NCBI GenBank assembly: GCA_036821905.1
Contig: DAISIR010000004.1
Span: 1 to 64,000, forward strand
Direction: 5' to 3'
Length of the DNA: 64,000 bases
Source of the DNA: Brooklawnia sp937867175
GTDB lineage: Bacteria; Actinomycetota; Actinomycetes; Propionibacteriales; Propionibacteriaceae
In this document: one piece after another, positions 45,601 through 52,639 of the stretch
Position numbering within the stretch: the stretch's first letter is position 1
Layout: each line of letters starts with the position of its first letter
Translations under genes and position numbers: made by a program
The notes under the pieces: model-generated
Database searches by the model: none
What the model was told of the DNA's origin: nothing
What the model saw: the letters and a program-made list of their open reading frames with translations, nothing else

Positions 45601-46192
45601 TCTCGCCGGTCAGGTCGTTCAATCGTGCCAGGTTCGCCTGCGTGGACTCCAGCTTGCGAACCGCCTTCTCCTTGCGGCGGCGATGCTTCAGGACGCCGGC
45701 GGCCTCCTCGATGAAGCCTCGCCTGGCCTCCGGGGTTGCCTGCAGGATCTGGTCCAATTGGCCTTGGCCGACGATGACGTGCATTTCGCGTCCCATGCCG
45801 GTATCGCTGAGCAACTCCTGCACGTCGAGCAGTCGGACAGTCTGACCGTTGATCGCATACTCGGAGCCACCACTTCGGAACAGCATCCGGCTGATGGTGA
45901 CCTCGGTGAACTCGAGTGGAAGTGCTCCGTCGGTGTTGTCGATGGTCAGCGTGACCTCGGCGCGGCCCAGTGGTGCCCGCCCGGCGGTGCCGGCGAAGAT
46001 GACGTCCTCCATCTTTCCGCCGCGTAGCGACTTGGCTCCCTGCTCGCCCATCACCCACGCCAAGGCGTCCACCACGTTCGATTTCCCTGAACCGTTGGGT
46101 CCGACGATGGCGGTGATGCCGGGCTCGAAGTTCAGCGTCGTCGCCGAGGCGAACGACTTGAATCCCCTCAGTGCCAGGCTCTTGAGATACAC
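42629..46192 (-). CDS. smc: Chromosome segregation protein SMC
   Basis: A 1187-aa condensin ATPase. Walker A GPNGSGKS is at residues 31-38 (GITAIVGPNGSGKSNVVDAL). A long coiled coil runs from about 170 to 500, a hinge from about 515 to 650, and a second coil to about 1010. The C-terminal head has LSGGERSLVAVAFL and Walker B FYILDEVEAALDDVN. The coils hold much Ala/Arg/Glu. GTG start. It lies 2 nt after gtrA-like and follows mutM and rnc, the common actinobacterial order. Confidence 0.96.
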   Translation of the reverse strand: MYLKSLALRGFKSFASATTLNFEPGITAIVGPNGSGKSNVVDALAWVMGEQGAKSLRGGKMEDVIFAGTAGRAPLGRAEVTLTIDNTDGALPLEFTEVTISRMLFRSGGSEYAINGQTVRLLDVQELLSDTGMGREMHVIVGQGQLDQILQATPEARRGFIEEAAGVLKHRRRKEKAVRKLESTQANLARLNDLTGEIRRQLKPLGRQAEVARKAATVQAELRDARARLLADDITQARLALESDRAAELTLRAQHQAGEAELATAREAEAAAEQAVDDLRPLLAAAQEDWYALAALAERVTSTQQVAAERMRHGNEQPPTSNGRDPDALDREADKVRAEEVRLVDQVRLAEAALTEASSRRDEAESAEASAARSYASQLRAVADRREGLARLTGQVDSLRSRLEAGSEEEARLRARLTEAVARAEDAERQFTQLETRLTGVTDGESDLDTGYERAAEAQAAAESELERLRAAERAAEQRSATLRARIEALQVGLQRRDASGALLNDGELPGLLGSLASMVSIEPEWQTAVSAALGAATEALAVCDLSVALGVFERLKSGDLGRAGMLLGDAPDDGDPWPALPSGERWAIDVVKADSALRPGLRRLLRCVAVVDDITAAQSLVTALPEVTAVTAGGDLLSSWFVAGGSDAQPSVIEVQAAMDEAAEALAAAGHDVGRVRFAIATAGQRLREAAQVTAIALERLHDSDAQMSALAEQLGTLAQSGRGARAEAARLEQAMAQSSGKRASDRAALVELTARLEAASQDTELVEPDPGERDRLSVPARLARNAEMDARLGLRTLEERARSLAGRADSLTRAAQHERQARAKAEARVRQLRREARAAAAVHRAAVWLAERVRLAQSAAAEERNAVEEGRRRAEASLGHLRAVAREKARQLDAIVEGEHRDQMTRVELTMRLEQLNQRAMTELALEVDVLVDEYGPDQLVPALTAVGSNQSADDDAMPAPVPYVREQQAARLRTAQRNLETLGRVNPLALEEFEAMSERHAFLARQLDDLKQTRKDLLDIIDEVDNRVQEVFASAFVDIQVTFSDVFARLFPGGEGRLVLTDPDDMLATGVDVEARPAGKKVKRLSLLSGGERSLVAVAFLISLFIARPSPFYILDEVEAALDDVNLGRLLTIYEELRVNSQLLIITHQKRTMEVADALYGVTMRDDGVSTVISQRLKERVTSH

Positions 46193-46194
46193 CC

Positions 46195-46773
46195 TCAGCT
46201 GACTCCAGCCCCAGGCCGTGTGAGGCTGGGCTTCCGGGTATCCGAGTCCGGAACCTCACGGAAGGTCCACAACTTGTTCACTATGTAGTTGATCGGCATG
46301 GTCAGCAAGATCGTGAACAACTGGGCCCAGTAGGCCCGGGCGCGCAACCCCTCGTGGTCGTTGAACCACGGGTCGGGCAGGTAGATCGGCGAGGAGGGAT
46401 TCGTGAAGCCGACCTTGAGCACGGCGCCCGCGGCAGCAGCCACCAGGCCGATGATGAAGAAGGGCCAGAACTCCGCCCACCAGCCACGCATTCGATCCCG
46501 GCGGAAGGTCCAGACTCGGTTCAGCTGGAAATTCCACAGGTTCGCTACCAAGAATCCGACGATCCAAACCAGCAGGGTCCAGCGGAACGCCCACGGTCCA
46601 GGTAACTGGAACAGGACCCGGTTGTCGTTGCCGACCCCGCCGTTCAGCTGGGTCATGATGTAGGCAACCACCAGGTTGACCACCACGCCCGAGCCGCCGA
46701 CCATGCCGAACCTGACGAACTCCGCGAATGTTCGGCGCCAATCCCGGCGTTCCCGCCCGGGTTCACTACTCAT
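46195..46773 (-). CDS. GtrA-like family membrane protein
   Basis: A 192-aa membrane protein with four hydrophobic segments: FVRFGMVGGSGVVVNLVVAY at the start, VGFLVANLWNFQLNRVWTFR in the middle, and MPINYIVNKLWTFREV at the end. GtrA proteins are flippases or partners that handle polyprenyl-linked sugars in cell-wall polymer synthesis. The ATG at 46773 is 8 nt after a TAGGTT -10. It is inserted between mutM and smc. Confidence 0.87.
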   Translation of the reverse strand: MSSEPGRERRDWRRTFAEFVRFGMVGGSGVVVNLVVAYIMTQLNGGVGNDNRVLFQLPGPWAFRWTLLVWIVGFLVANLWNFQLNRVWTFRRDRMRGWWAEFWPFFIIGLVAAAAGAVLKVGFTNPSSPIYLPDPWFNDHEGLRARAYWAQLFTILLTMPINYIVNKLWTFREVPDSDTRKPSLTRPGAGVS

Positions 46774-46781
46774 GGCGAACA

Positions 46782-46787
46782 AACCTA
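46782..46787 (-). promoter_or_regulatory. -10 element TAGGTT of the gtrA-like promoter
   Basis: On the minus strand TAGGTT is 8 nt before the ATG at 46773. It probably also drives smc. Confidence 0.45.
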
Positions 46788-46827
46788 TCCCCGGTACCTG
46801 TGCCGCCGCACGCCAACCCGCCAGGTG

Positions 46828-47688
46828 TCACTGCACGTCAGCCCTTCGGCGTGGCCTGCGCTGGCAGCCGGGGCAACGATAGGACGAGCGATTCATGAAC
46901 GGCTCCCGCACGATCGGGGTGCCGCAGCGATCGCAAGGCTGGTCCTGGCGGCCATACGCAGCCAGGTTTCGGCTGAAGTAGCCGGAAGAACCGTTGATGT
47001 CCACGTAGAGGGCGTCGAAGCTGGTGCCCCCTTGGGCGAGTGATTCTGTCATCACCACGCGGGCTGTGGACAGCAGCTCCACCGCCCGGCGCTGACTCAG
47101 CGAGGCGTTCGGTTGCTCGTAGTGCAACCGACACCGCCAAAGCGTCTCATCGGCGTAGATGTTGCCGATTCCGCTGACCAACGTCTGATCGAGCAGGGAG
47201 CGCTTGACGGTGGACCGCTTGGCGCGTAGCCGCCGGGCCACTGCCTCGGGATCGAAGTCCGGATCGAAGGGGTCCAAGGCGATGTGGCCGATCTGAGGGG
47301 GCAGTTCCGCCCCGTCGGCTGACAACTGCAGGCCGCCGAACATCCGCTGGTCCACGAAGCGCAGCTGCCGACCGTCGTCGTCGAAGTCGAACTGCACTCT
47401 GGTGTTGGGCAGCAACGGGGCGTCCGGCAGGTCGACTCGGAATTGGCCACTCATGCCCAAGTGCACGAGCAGAGCGTCGCCATCATCGAACGGTATCCAC
47501 AGGTACTTGCCGCGTCGGCGTGGTTCGACCATGGTGCGTCCGGCCAGTTCGGCCGCGAATCCCTGGGCCCCGGCCGGGTGATAACGCACCGGCCGCGGAT
47601 GCAGCACGCGCACCTGGGCCAACGTCCGACCGGTGACGACTGGGGTCAGCCCGGCACGGATGACCTCTACTTCGGGAAGTTCAGGCAT
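46828..47688 (-). CDS. mutM: DNA-formamidopyrimidine glycosylase
   Basis: A 286-aa base-excision repair enzyme that removes 8-oxoguanine. The catalytic Pro and Glu are the first residues of the processed protein (MPELPEVEVIRAGL). The H2TH region contains DQTLVSGIGNIYADETLWR. The C-terminal zinc finger is CDRCGTPIV...YRCPGC with four Cys. It overlaps the rnc stop by 8 nt. Confidence 0.95.
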   Translation of the reverse strand: MPELPEVEVIRAGLTPVVTGRTLAQVRVLHPRPVRYHPAGAQGFAAELAGRTMVEPRRRGKYLWIPFDDGDALLVHLGMSGQFRVDLPDAPLLPNTRVQFDFDDDGRQLRFVDQRMFGGLQLSADGAELPPQIGHIALDPFDPDFDPEAVARRLRAKRSTVKRSLLDQTLVSGIGNIYADETLWRCRLHYEQPNASLSQRRAVELLSTARVVMTESLAQGGTSFDALYVDINGSSGYFSRNLAAYGRQDQPCDRCGTPIVREPFMNRSSYRCPGCQRRPRRRADVQ

Positions 47689-48436
47689 TCTTTTCGGACG
47701 CCTCGGCATCGGCCGCGGCCCGTCGCTCGGCGTTCAATGCCTTGAAGGCTGCGGCTGCCGCCTGCTGCTCGGCCTGCTTCTTGTTCTGTCCGTGCCCGGG
47801 CCCGAACCTGCGGTCGCCCAGCACCGCCCAGGCGTCGAAGCGTTTGTCGTGGTCTGGTCCGGACTCGGTGATCATGTAGACGGTGGGGGCCAGCCCAAGC
47901 GCAGCTGCGACCTCTTGCAGAGAGGTCTTCCAGTCGAGGCCGGCACCCAAGGTCGCCGCATGGTCGATCAGCGGATCGAAAAGGTGGTGGACGAGCCGCT
48001 CGGCGCCGGAGGGCCCTGCATCCAGGTAGACGGCGCCGATCAGAGCCTCCATGGTGTCGGCCAAGATGGACGTCTTGTCGCTGCCACCAGTGCTGAGCTC
48101 GCCACGTCCCAGCTTGATCATCTTGCCGACCGAAAGCCCTCGGGCGACCGCCGCCAGACTCACCGCGCTCACCACTTTGGCGCGCAGCTTGGCCAGTTGC
48201 CCCTCGGCCAGATCGGGATGGCTGCGGTACAGGTGTTCGGTGACGATGACACCGAGCACGGAGTCACCCAAGAACTCCAACCGTTCGTTGGTCGGAATCT
48301 GGCCGTTCTCGTAGGAGAACGACCGATGGGTCAACGCCAGATCGAGGAGCTCGGCATCCAACTCGATGCCGAGCTCCTCGATCAGCGAAATGAACGGCGG
48401 TGATGATGACTGGGTGCCGCCAGTCCGAGCGCCCAC
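47681..48436 (-). CDS. rnc: Ribonuclease III
   Basis: A 251-aa double-strand-specific RNase. The catalytic box ERLEFLGDSVLGVIVTEHLY and DTMEALIGAVYLDAG carry the acidic metal ligands. A dsRNA-binding domain (DWKTSLQEVAAALGLAPTVY, GQNKKQAEQQAAAAA) and a Glu/Ala tail follow. I chose the GTG at 48436, 7 nt after the rpmF stop. Longer frames run into rpmF. The start is uncertain by some codons. Confidence 0.92.
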   Translation of the reverse strand: MGARTGGTQSSSPPFISLIEELGIELDAELLDLALTHRSFSYENGQIPTNERLEFLGDSVLGVIVTEHLYRSHPDLAEGQLAKLRAKVVSAVSLAAVARGLSVGKMIKLGRGELSTGGSDKTSILADTMEALIGAVYLDAGPSGAERLVHHLFDPLIDHAATLGAGLDWKTSLQEVAAALGLAPTVYMITESGPDHDKRFDAWAVLGDRRFGPGHGQNKKQAEQQAAAAAFKALNAERRAAADAEASEKNA

Positions 48437-48443
48437 GCGCAGG

Positions 48444-48635
48444 TCAGGACTCGAGAACCTGACGCCGATCGCCGCGCGGCCCGTACTGTCCGCAGGACGG
48501 GCACGCGGTGTGCGGCAGGTGCTGCTCGCGGCATGCCGGGTTTGCACAAGTCACGGTCTGCACCGCGGTCGCCTTCCACTGGGAACGACGAGACCGCGTG
48601 TTGCTGCGGGACATCCTCCGCTTCGGAACAGCCAC
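48444..48635 (-). CDS. rpmF: 50S ribosomal protein L32 (zinc-ribbon form)
   Basis: A 63-aa protein: VPKRRMSRSNTRSRRSQW, then two zinc-binding pairs, CANPAC and CPSCG (C+ form). A GTG start follows an AAGGAG site. It sits in the classical yceD-rpmF-rnc order. The 157 nt to yceD hold no gene, only the leader. Confidence 0.96.
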   Translation of the reverse strand: MAVPKRRMSRSNTRSRRSQWKATAVQTVTCANPACREQHLPHTACPSCGQYGPRGDRRQVLES

Positions 48636-48792
48636 GGTGGTTCTCCTTCATAATGGGTGCCCGCGGGTGTTTGCGGGAGCCGCTTTCGGGCCAAGTCTTC
48701 GACGTCCGTCGAGACGCACGCCTGCCAACTTTACCAACCGGTGCCGCCGACCGCAAAACACCAGATCAGGCGCCGGAACGCCGACCGATGGG

Positions 48793-49341
48793 TCAACGTC
48801 GGTCGGTCTGGTCGGTCAGTCCCTGGAGCGCCGCCCATCGCGGATCGACCTGCGGCTCGTGCCGATGGCTGGGATCGTCGTTGAGCGCGAATCCGCACTG
48901 CGGGCACAGACCCAGGCAATCATCACGGCACAACGGGACGAAGGGCAGCTCCAAGACGATCGCATCTCGCATCGGCGGTTCGAGGTCGATGTGGTCGTCG
49001 ACGATGAAGAGCGAGTCCTCCTCTGCCGGACGCCCTGGGTAGTAGTACAGGTCCTGCAGGTCGAAGTCGCGGTGATCGCTGACCTCACCGAGGCAGCGGG
49101 CGCACTCCCCCACCAGATCGGCCGAGACCACGCCCGTGGCAAGCACGCCTTCGTTCACCGATTCGAGCCTGAGGTGGATGTCGATCGGGCTGCCTTCCGG
49201 GACCCGGATCATCCCGACCCCCAAAGCCGCCGGGGCGGGGATCTCCCTGTTCAGTGGCTTCATCTCGCCCGGACGACGCATCAACTCGTGGATGCCGACC
49301 ACCCATGGCGAGCGTGGGTCGAGGGAATGTTGCACCATCAC
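48793..49341 (-). CDS. YceD/DUF177 family protein
   Basis: A 182-aa protein of the YceD family, linked to 23S rRNA or ribosome assembly through its constant pairing with rpmF. Conserved features are LVGECARCLGEV in the centre and PLCRDDCLGLCPQCG near the C-terminus. GTG at 49341 is chosen because TAGGCT lies 6 nt upstream; ATG at 49338 is the alternative. Confidence 0.9.
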   Translation of the reverse strand: MMVQHSLDPRSPWVVGIHELMRRPGEMKPLNREIPAPAALGVGMIRVPEGSPIDIHLRLESVNEGVLATGVVSADLVGECARCLGEVSDHRDFDLQDLYYYPGRPAEEDSLFIVDDHIDLEPPMRDAIVLELPFVPLCRDDCLGLCPQCGFALNDDPSHRHEPQVDPRWAALQGLTDQTDRR

Positions 49342-49347
49342 CCGACC

Positions 49348-49353
49348 AGCCTA
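49348..49353 (-). promoter_or_regulatory. -10 element TAGGCT of the yceD-rpmF leaderless promoter
   Basis: On the minus strand TAGGCT is 6 nt before the GTG at 49341. Confidence 0.55.
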
Positions 49354-49374
49354 TCGGCCCAGGGAAACAGCCAG

Positions 49375-49872
49375 TCAGCGTCCTACCTTGGCCAGCACCG
49401 CCCGGTTGACGGCGTCGGTGACGAACAGGCTGATATCGGCACCGTTGAAGGCGACCTCCCTGAGCAGCGAACTGGAGATCGTGCCGAACTCGCGGCCCGC
49501 CGGCAACAGGACCGTCTCGACGCCCGACAGCTGCCGGTTCAGCTGAGACATCTGCAGTTCGTAGTCGAAGTCGGAGCTGAACCGTACGCCCTTGACTATC
49601 ACCCTGGCGTTCCGCTCGCGGCAGAAGTCGACCAGCAGCCCCTCGATTGGGGCCACCTGCACATTCGGCAGGTCGGCGACCGCGTCGGCGCACAACCGCA
49701 TGCGCTCGTCGAAGTCGAACATGTAGTTCTTGGTGGTGTTGCGTCCGACCGCCACGAAGACCTCGGAGAAGACAGCCGCGGCGCGGGCGATGATGTCGAG
49801 GTGGCCACGAGTGATCGGGTCGAACGATCCGGGACAGACTGCTCGGACGATGTCGGTCGTGGCGTTGCTCAT
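49375..49872 (-). CDS. coaD: Phosphopantetheine adenylyltransferase
   Basis: A 165-aa enzyme for the penultimate step of coenzyme A synthesis. The nucleotidyl-transferase motif CPGSFDPITRGHLDIIARAA is at the N-terminus, with the later GVRFSSDFDYELQMSQLNR and FGTISSSLLREVA binding ATP and pantetheine phosphate. ATG overlaps the rsmD stop (ATGA). Confidence 0.97.
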   Translation of the reverse strand: MSNATTDIVRAVCPGSFDPITRGHLDIIARAAAVFSEVFVAVGRNTTKNYMFDFDERMRLCADAVADLPNVQVAPIEGLLVDFCRERNARVIVKGVRFSSDFDYELQMSQLNRQLSGVETVLLPAGREFGTISSSLLREVAFNGADISLFVTDAVNRAVLAKVGR

Positions 49873-50471
49873 TGGCCCCCCTCGGGATCGGCTGCCGGGC
49901 GTCCGAAATGCAGCTGGGTCTCACCGTAGCGCCGCGTCCAGCTGTCTGCGAGCGCCGAAGGCCAGCGGGGCGACGGATCTCGGCGCGATCGCTCCACCAC
50001 GACCAGCCCGTCACCTGCCAGCCAACCCTCGGTCACGCGCGCCAATACCGCCTCCACTTCGGCCGTGTCCGTCGAGTAGGGCGGGTCGAGCCAGACGACG
50101 TCGAAGAGCTCCGGGGAACCTGCCAGAAATGTGGCCACGTTGACAGGCTGCACTTGAACACGGTCGGTCAACCGAGCGACGGCCACATTGTGCCGGATCG
50201 ATTCGAGGGCCTGTCGATGGTTCTCGACCAGCACTGCCCGACTGGCGCCGCGACTGACCGCCTCCAGCCCGATGGCCCCTGATCCCGCGTAGAGGTCCAG
50301 CAGCCGGACGTCGGCCAATTGCTCCTCAGGCGCCGCATCGGCCGCACCTGCCCAAGTGGCCAGCATCGAAAACAGCGCCTCCCGCACCCGGTCGGTGGTG
50401 GGACGGGTCCGCTCCCCGGCAGGCGCGCGCAGCTGGGCGCCGCGGGCGCGTCCGGCGATGATCCTGCTCAT
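49869..50471 (-). CDS. rsmD: 16S rRNA (guanine966-N2)-methyltransferase RsmD
   Basis: A 200-aa methyltransferase. SAM-binding DLYAGSGAIGLEAVSRGA and catalytic DPPY in VVWLDPPYSTD; the N-terminal RIIAGRARGAQL and RPTTDRVREALF are diagnostic. The start at 50471 is 6 nt after a TACGCT -10, which rules out longer frames. Confidence 0.95.
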   Translation of the reverse strand: MSRIIAGRARGAQLRAPAGERTRPTTDRVREALFSMLATWAGAADAAPEEQLADVRLLDLYAGSGAIGLEAVSRGASRAVLVENHRQALESIRHNVAVARLTDRVQVQPVNVATFLAGSPELFDVVWLDPPYSTDTAEVEAVLARVTEGWLAGDGLVVVERSRRDPSPRWPSALADSWTRRYGETQLHFGRPAADPEGGQ

Positions 50472-50477
50472 TGGGGC

Positions 50478-50483
50478 AGCGTA
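50478..50483 (-). promoter_or_regulatory. -10 element TACGCT of the rsmD-coaD leaderless promoter
   Basis: On the minus strand TACGCT is 6 nt before the ATG at 50471. Confidence 0.55.
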
Positions 50484-50588
50484 GCCGGTGACGATCGAAC
50501 ACACCGGCAGCCGACCGATCACAAGCCGGTGGACGGGGCCTGCACCCAAGTCCTGACATCGCAGCGCCGGTTGCGCTTGAATGGGGGC

Positions 50589-51014
50589 ATGGCAGACATG
50601 AACAGCCCCGTGACCATCATCCCGGAGGACTCCTGCTGGGGTTACCTTGCCTCGCAAGAGGTGGGACGCCTCGGCGTGAGCTCGCACGACGTGCCAGAGA
50701 TCTTCCCCATCAACTACTACGTGGACGGGGAATCGATCATCTTCCGCTCGGCAGAGGGCAGCAAGATGGATCAGCTGGCGCTCAACCGCAACGTCGTCTT
50801 CGAAGTCGATGGCTGGACCGACGAGGGCGGCTGGAGCGTCATGGTCAAGGGCGTCGCCGAGCGCATCACTGATGAGCAGGAACTCGCGCGCGCTCGCAAG
50901 GCGCCGCTGCTGCCCTGGGTGCCCACGGTCAAGACGATCTTCGTGCGCGTCAACCCGACCATCGGGGTCAGTGGACGGCACTTCGTCTTCGGAGCAGAGC
51001 CCGTCCAGGGCTGA
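50589..51014 (+). CDS. Pyridoxamine 5'-phosphate oxidase-like flavin-binding split-barrel protein
   Basis: A 141-aa protein of the PNPOx-like split-barrel family: IIPEDSCWGYLASQEVGRLG, EIFPINYYVDGESIIFRS and NVVFEVDGWTDEGGWSVMVK. Such proteins bind FMN, F420 or heme and often reduce quinones or other small substrates. The function here is unknown. It ends 2 nt before the N gap; its last 55 bases or so are repeated on the other side of the gap. Confidence 0.82.
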   Translation: MADMNSPVTIIPEDSCWGYLASQEVGRLGVSSHDVPEIFPINYYVDGESIIFRSAEGSKMDQLALNRNVVFEVDGWTDEGGWSVMVKGVAERITDEQELARARKAPLLPWVPTVKTIFVRVNPTIGVSGRHFVFGAEPVQG

Positions 51015-51016
51015 CC
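50962..51016 (+). repeat. 55-nt sequence repeated on both sides of the gap (left copy)
   Basis: The 55 bases ending in the stop of the PPOx-like gene are identical to 51117-51171. This is the pattern left when two contigs that overlap by an assembly k-mer are scaffolded instead of merged. Confidence 0.9.
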
Positions 51017-51116
51017 NNNNNNNNNNNNNNNNNNNNNNNNNNNNNNNNNNNNNNNNNNNNNNNNNNNNNNNNNNNNNNNNNNNNNNNNNNNNNNNNNNNN
51101 NNNNNNNNNNNNNNNN
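51017..51116. other. Scaffold gap of 100 N
   Basis: One hundred undetermined bases, a conventional placeholder length. As the flanks overlap by 55 nt, there is probably no missing sequence and the true chromosome is shorter by about 155 bases here. Confidence 0.95.
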
Positions 51117-51171
51117 TCGGGGTCAGTGGACGGCACTTCGTCTTCGGAGCAGAGCCCGTCCAGGGCTGACC
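51117..51171 (+). repeat. 55-nt sequence repeated on both sides of the gap (right copy)
   Basis: An exact copy of 50962-51016. The 214-nt region 51172-51385 that follows holds no clear gene and leads up to the Gfo/Idh gene with an AGGAG ribosome-binding site. Confidence 0.9.
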
Positions 51172-51385
51172 CTCCGCGTAGACCATCACCGGCTGCGCCG
51201 CTGTGGTGGCCGGCACCATCGCTGCGCAACTCGACCCGAATACCCGTCTGGGTGTTCCCTTCATCGACTTGCGCAGCGTTTGGGGCATCGCTCGACGTGA
51301 GTGCGCAAGGCGTCAGGTCTGGGTCGCGTTCCCCAGACCGCTGCGTGTGACCCGCGTCAGATTCACCTGAGAACAGGAGTCAGCG

Positions 51386-52567
51386 GTGGACGAGCAGGTT
51401 CGGCTGGGTGTGGTCGGGGTCGGCGCGCAGGGCCGCATGTACGCCAAGTTGGTCGCATCCGGGCGGGCCCCATCCTTGACGCTGGCCGCATTGTGCAGCG
51501 CCAACCCACAAAGCACCTCACGACAGTCGCACCAGCAGTTGGCGGCCGAGATGGGCGTCCCTTTGTTCACCGACTTCGGCCAACTGCTGCGTTCCGGCGA
51601 GGTGGAGGCGGTCGTCATCACCACCCCGCATTACCAGCACCCGCAGATGGGCATTGAGGCGCTCCAGAGCGGCGTCAACGTCCTGCTCGAAAAACCCGCC
51701 GGCGTCTACACAAGGCAGGTGCGCGAACTGCTGCGTGTAGCAGACCAGCGTCGCGACCTGACGCTGGCGATGATGTTCAACCAGCGAGCCAACCCGCTCT
51801 ACGCCGACCTCAAGCAGGCGATCGACGCCGGCACCTACGGGGCGCTGCGGCACACGATCTGGCAGATCACCCACTGGTGGCGTCCGGATGCCTACTACAC
51901 CTCGTCGCCGTGGCGTGCCAGCTGGGGCGGCGAAGGCGGCGGTGTGCTGGTGAACCAGGCACCGCACCAACTCGATCTGTGGCAGTGGTTGTGCGGAATG
52001 GTGACGCGGTGCTTCGCCCGGGTGCAGTTCGGCTACCGACGTGACATCCCGGTCGACGACGAGGTGAATGCCCTCGTCGAGTTTGCCGGTGGGGCCAGTG
52101 GCACGTTCATGACCTGCACGAACGATCTGGTGGGCACCGACCGCCTGGAACTGCTCTTCGACCGCGCCAAGGTTGTGGTGGACGATTCGGCGACCATCAC
52201 CACCTGGCATTTCGTGGACGACGAGCGCGCGATCGCCCGTGCCGTGAGCCCCGCCGACGCCGCGCTCGTGCCCTCGGGGGCCTTCGACCGATCCCAGTTC
52301 TATTCAGTCGACACCCGTACGTACTCGAGCCCTTGGGGTGAGCAGCACGCCCTTGTACTGGACAACTTCGGCCTGAACATCCTCGAAGGCACACCGTTGA
52401 TCGCCCCCGGCAGGCAGGGCATCGACAGCGTCCGGCTGGCCAACGCGATGCACCTGTCTGCTTGGACCGGTGCCGACATCGAAATAGCATCTTTCGATGA
52501 GGACCGTTACCTCGCAGAGCTCAACGCCCGAATCGCCGCCGAGGGACGCTATCCGCTGCGCAGCTGA
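51386..52567 (+). CDS. Gfo/Idh/MocA family NAD(P)-dependent oxidoreductase
   Basis: A 393-aa sugar or inositol-type dehydrogenase. The Rossmann domain begins LGVVGVGAQGRMYAKLVA, with the family motif EKPAGVY. The second domain has GGGVLVNQAPHQLDLWQWL, holding the conserved Asp/His pair. The substrate is unknown. GTG start with an AGGAG site. It is a lone gene between the gap and recG, oriented against recG. Confidence 0.9.
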   Translation: MDEQVRLGVVGVGAQGRMYAKLVASGRAPSLTLAALCSANPQSTSRQSHQQLAAEMGVPLFTDFGQLLRSGEVEAVVITTPHYQHPQMGIEALQSGVNVLLEKPAGVYTRQVRELLRVADQRRDLTLAMMFNQRANPLYADLKQAIDAGTYGALRHTIWQITHWWRPDAYYTSSPWRASWGGEGGGVLVNQAPHQLDLWQWLCGMVTRCFARVQFGYRRDIPVDDEVNALVEFAGGASGTFMTCTNDLVGTDRLELLFDRAKVVVDDSATITTWHFVDDERAIARAVSPADAALVPSGAFDRSQFYSVDTRTYSSPWGEQHALVLDNFGLNILEGTPLIAPGRQGIDSVRLANAMHLSAWTGADIEIASFDEDRYLAELNARIAAEGRYPLRS

Positions 52568-52639
52568 GTTCAGCCGGCAGCCAACCAAGGCACGCGTTTC
52601 GGCTCGGCGGCCGGACGCGGCGGTCGCCACCGGGCCCAG

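Noticed and set aside
50962..51171. A true 55-nt tandem repeat at the end of the PPOx-like gene
   Set aside because: Exact identity on both sides of a 100-N placeholder is better explained by unmerged contig ends.
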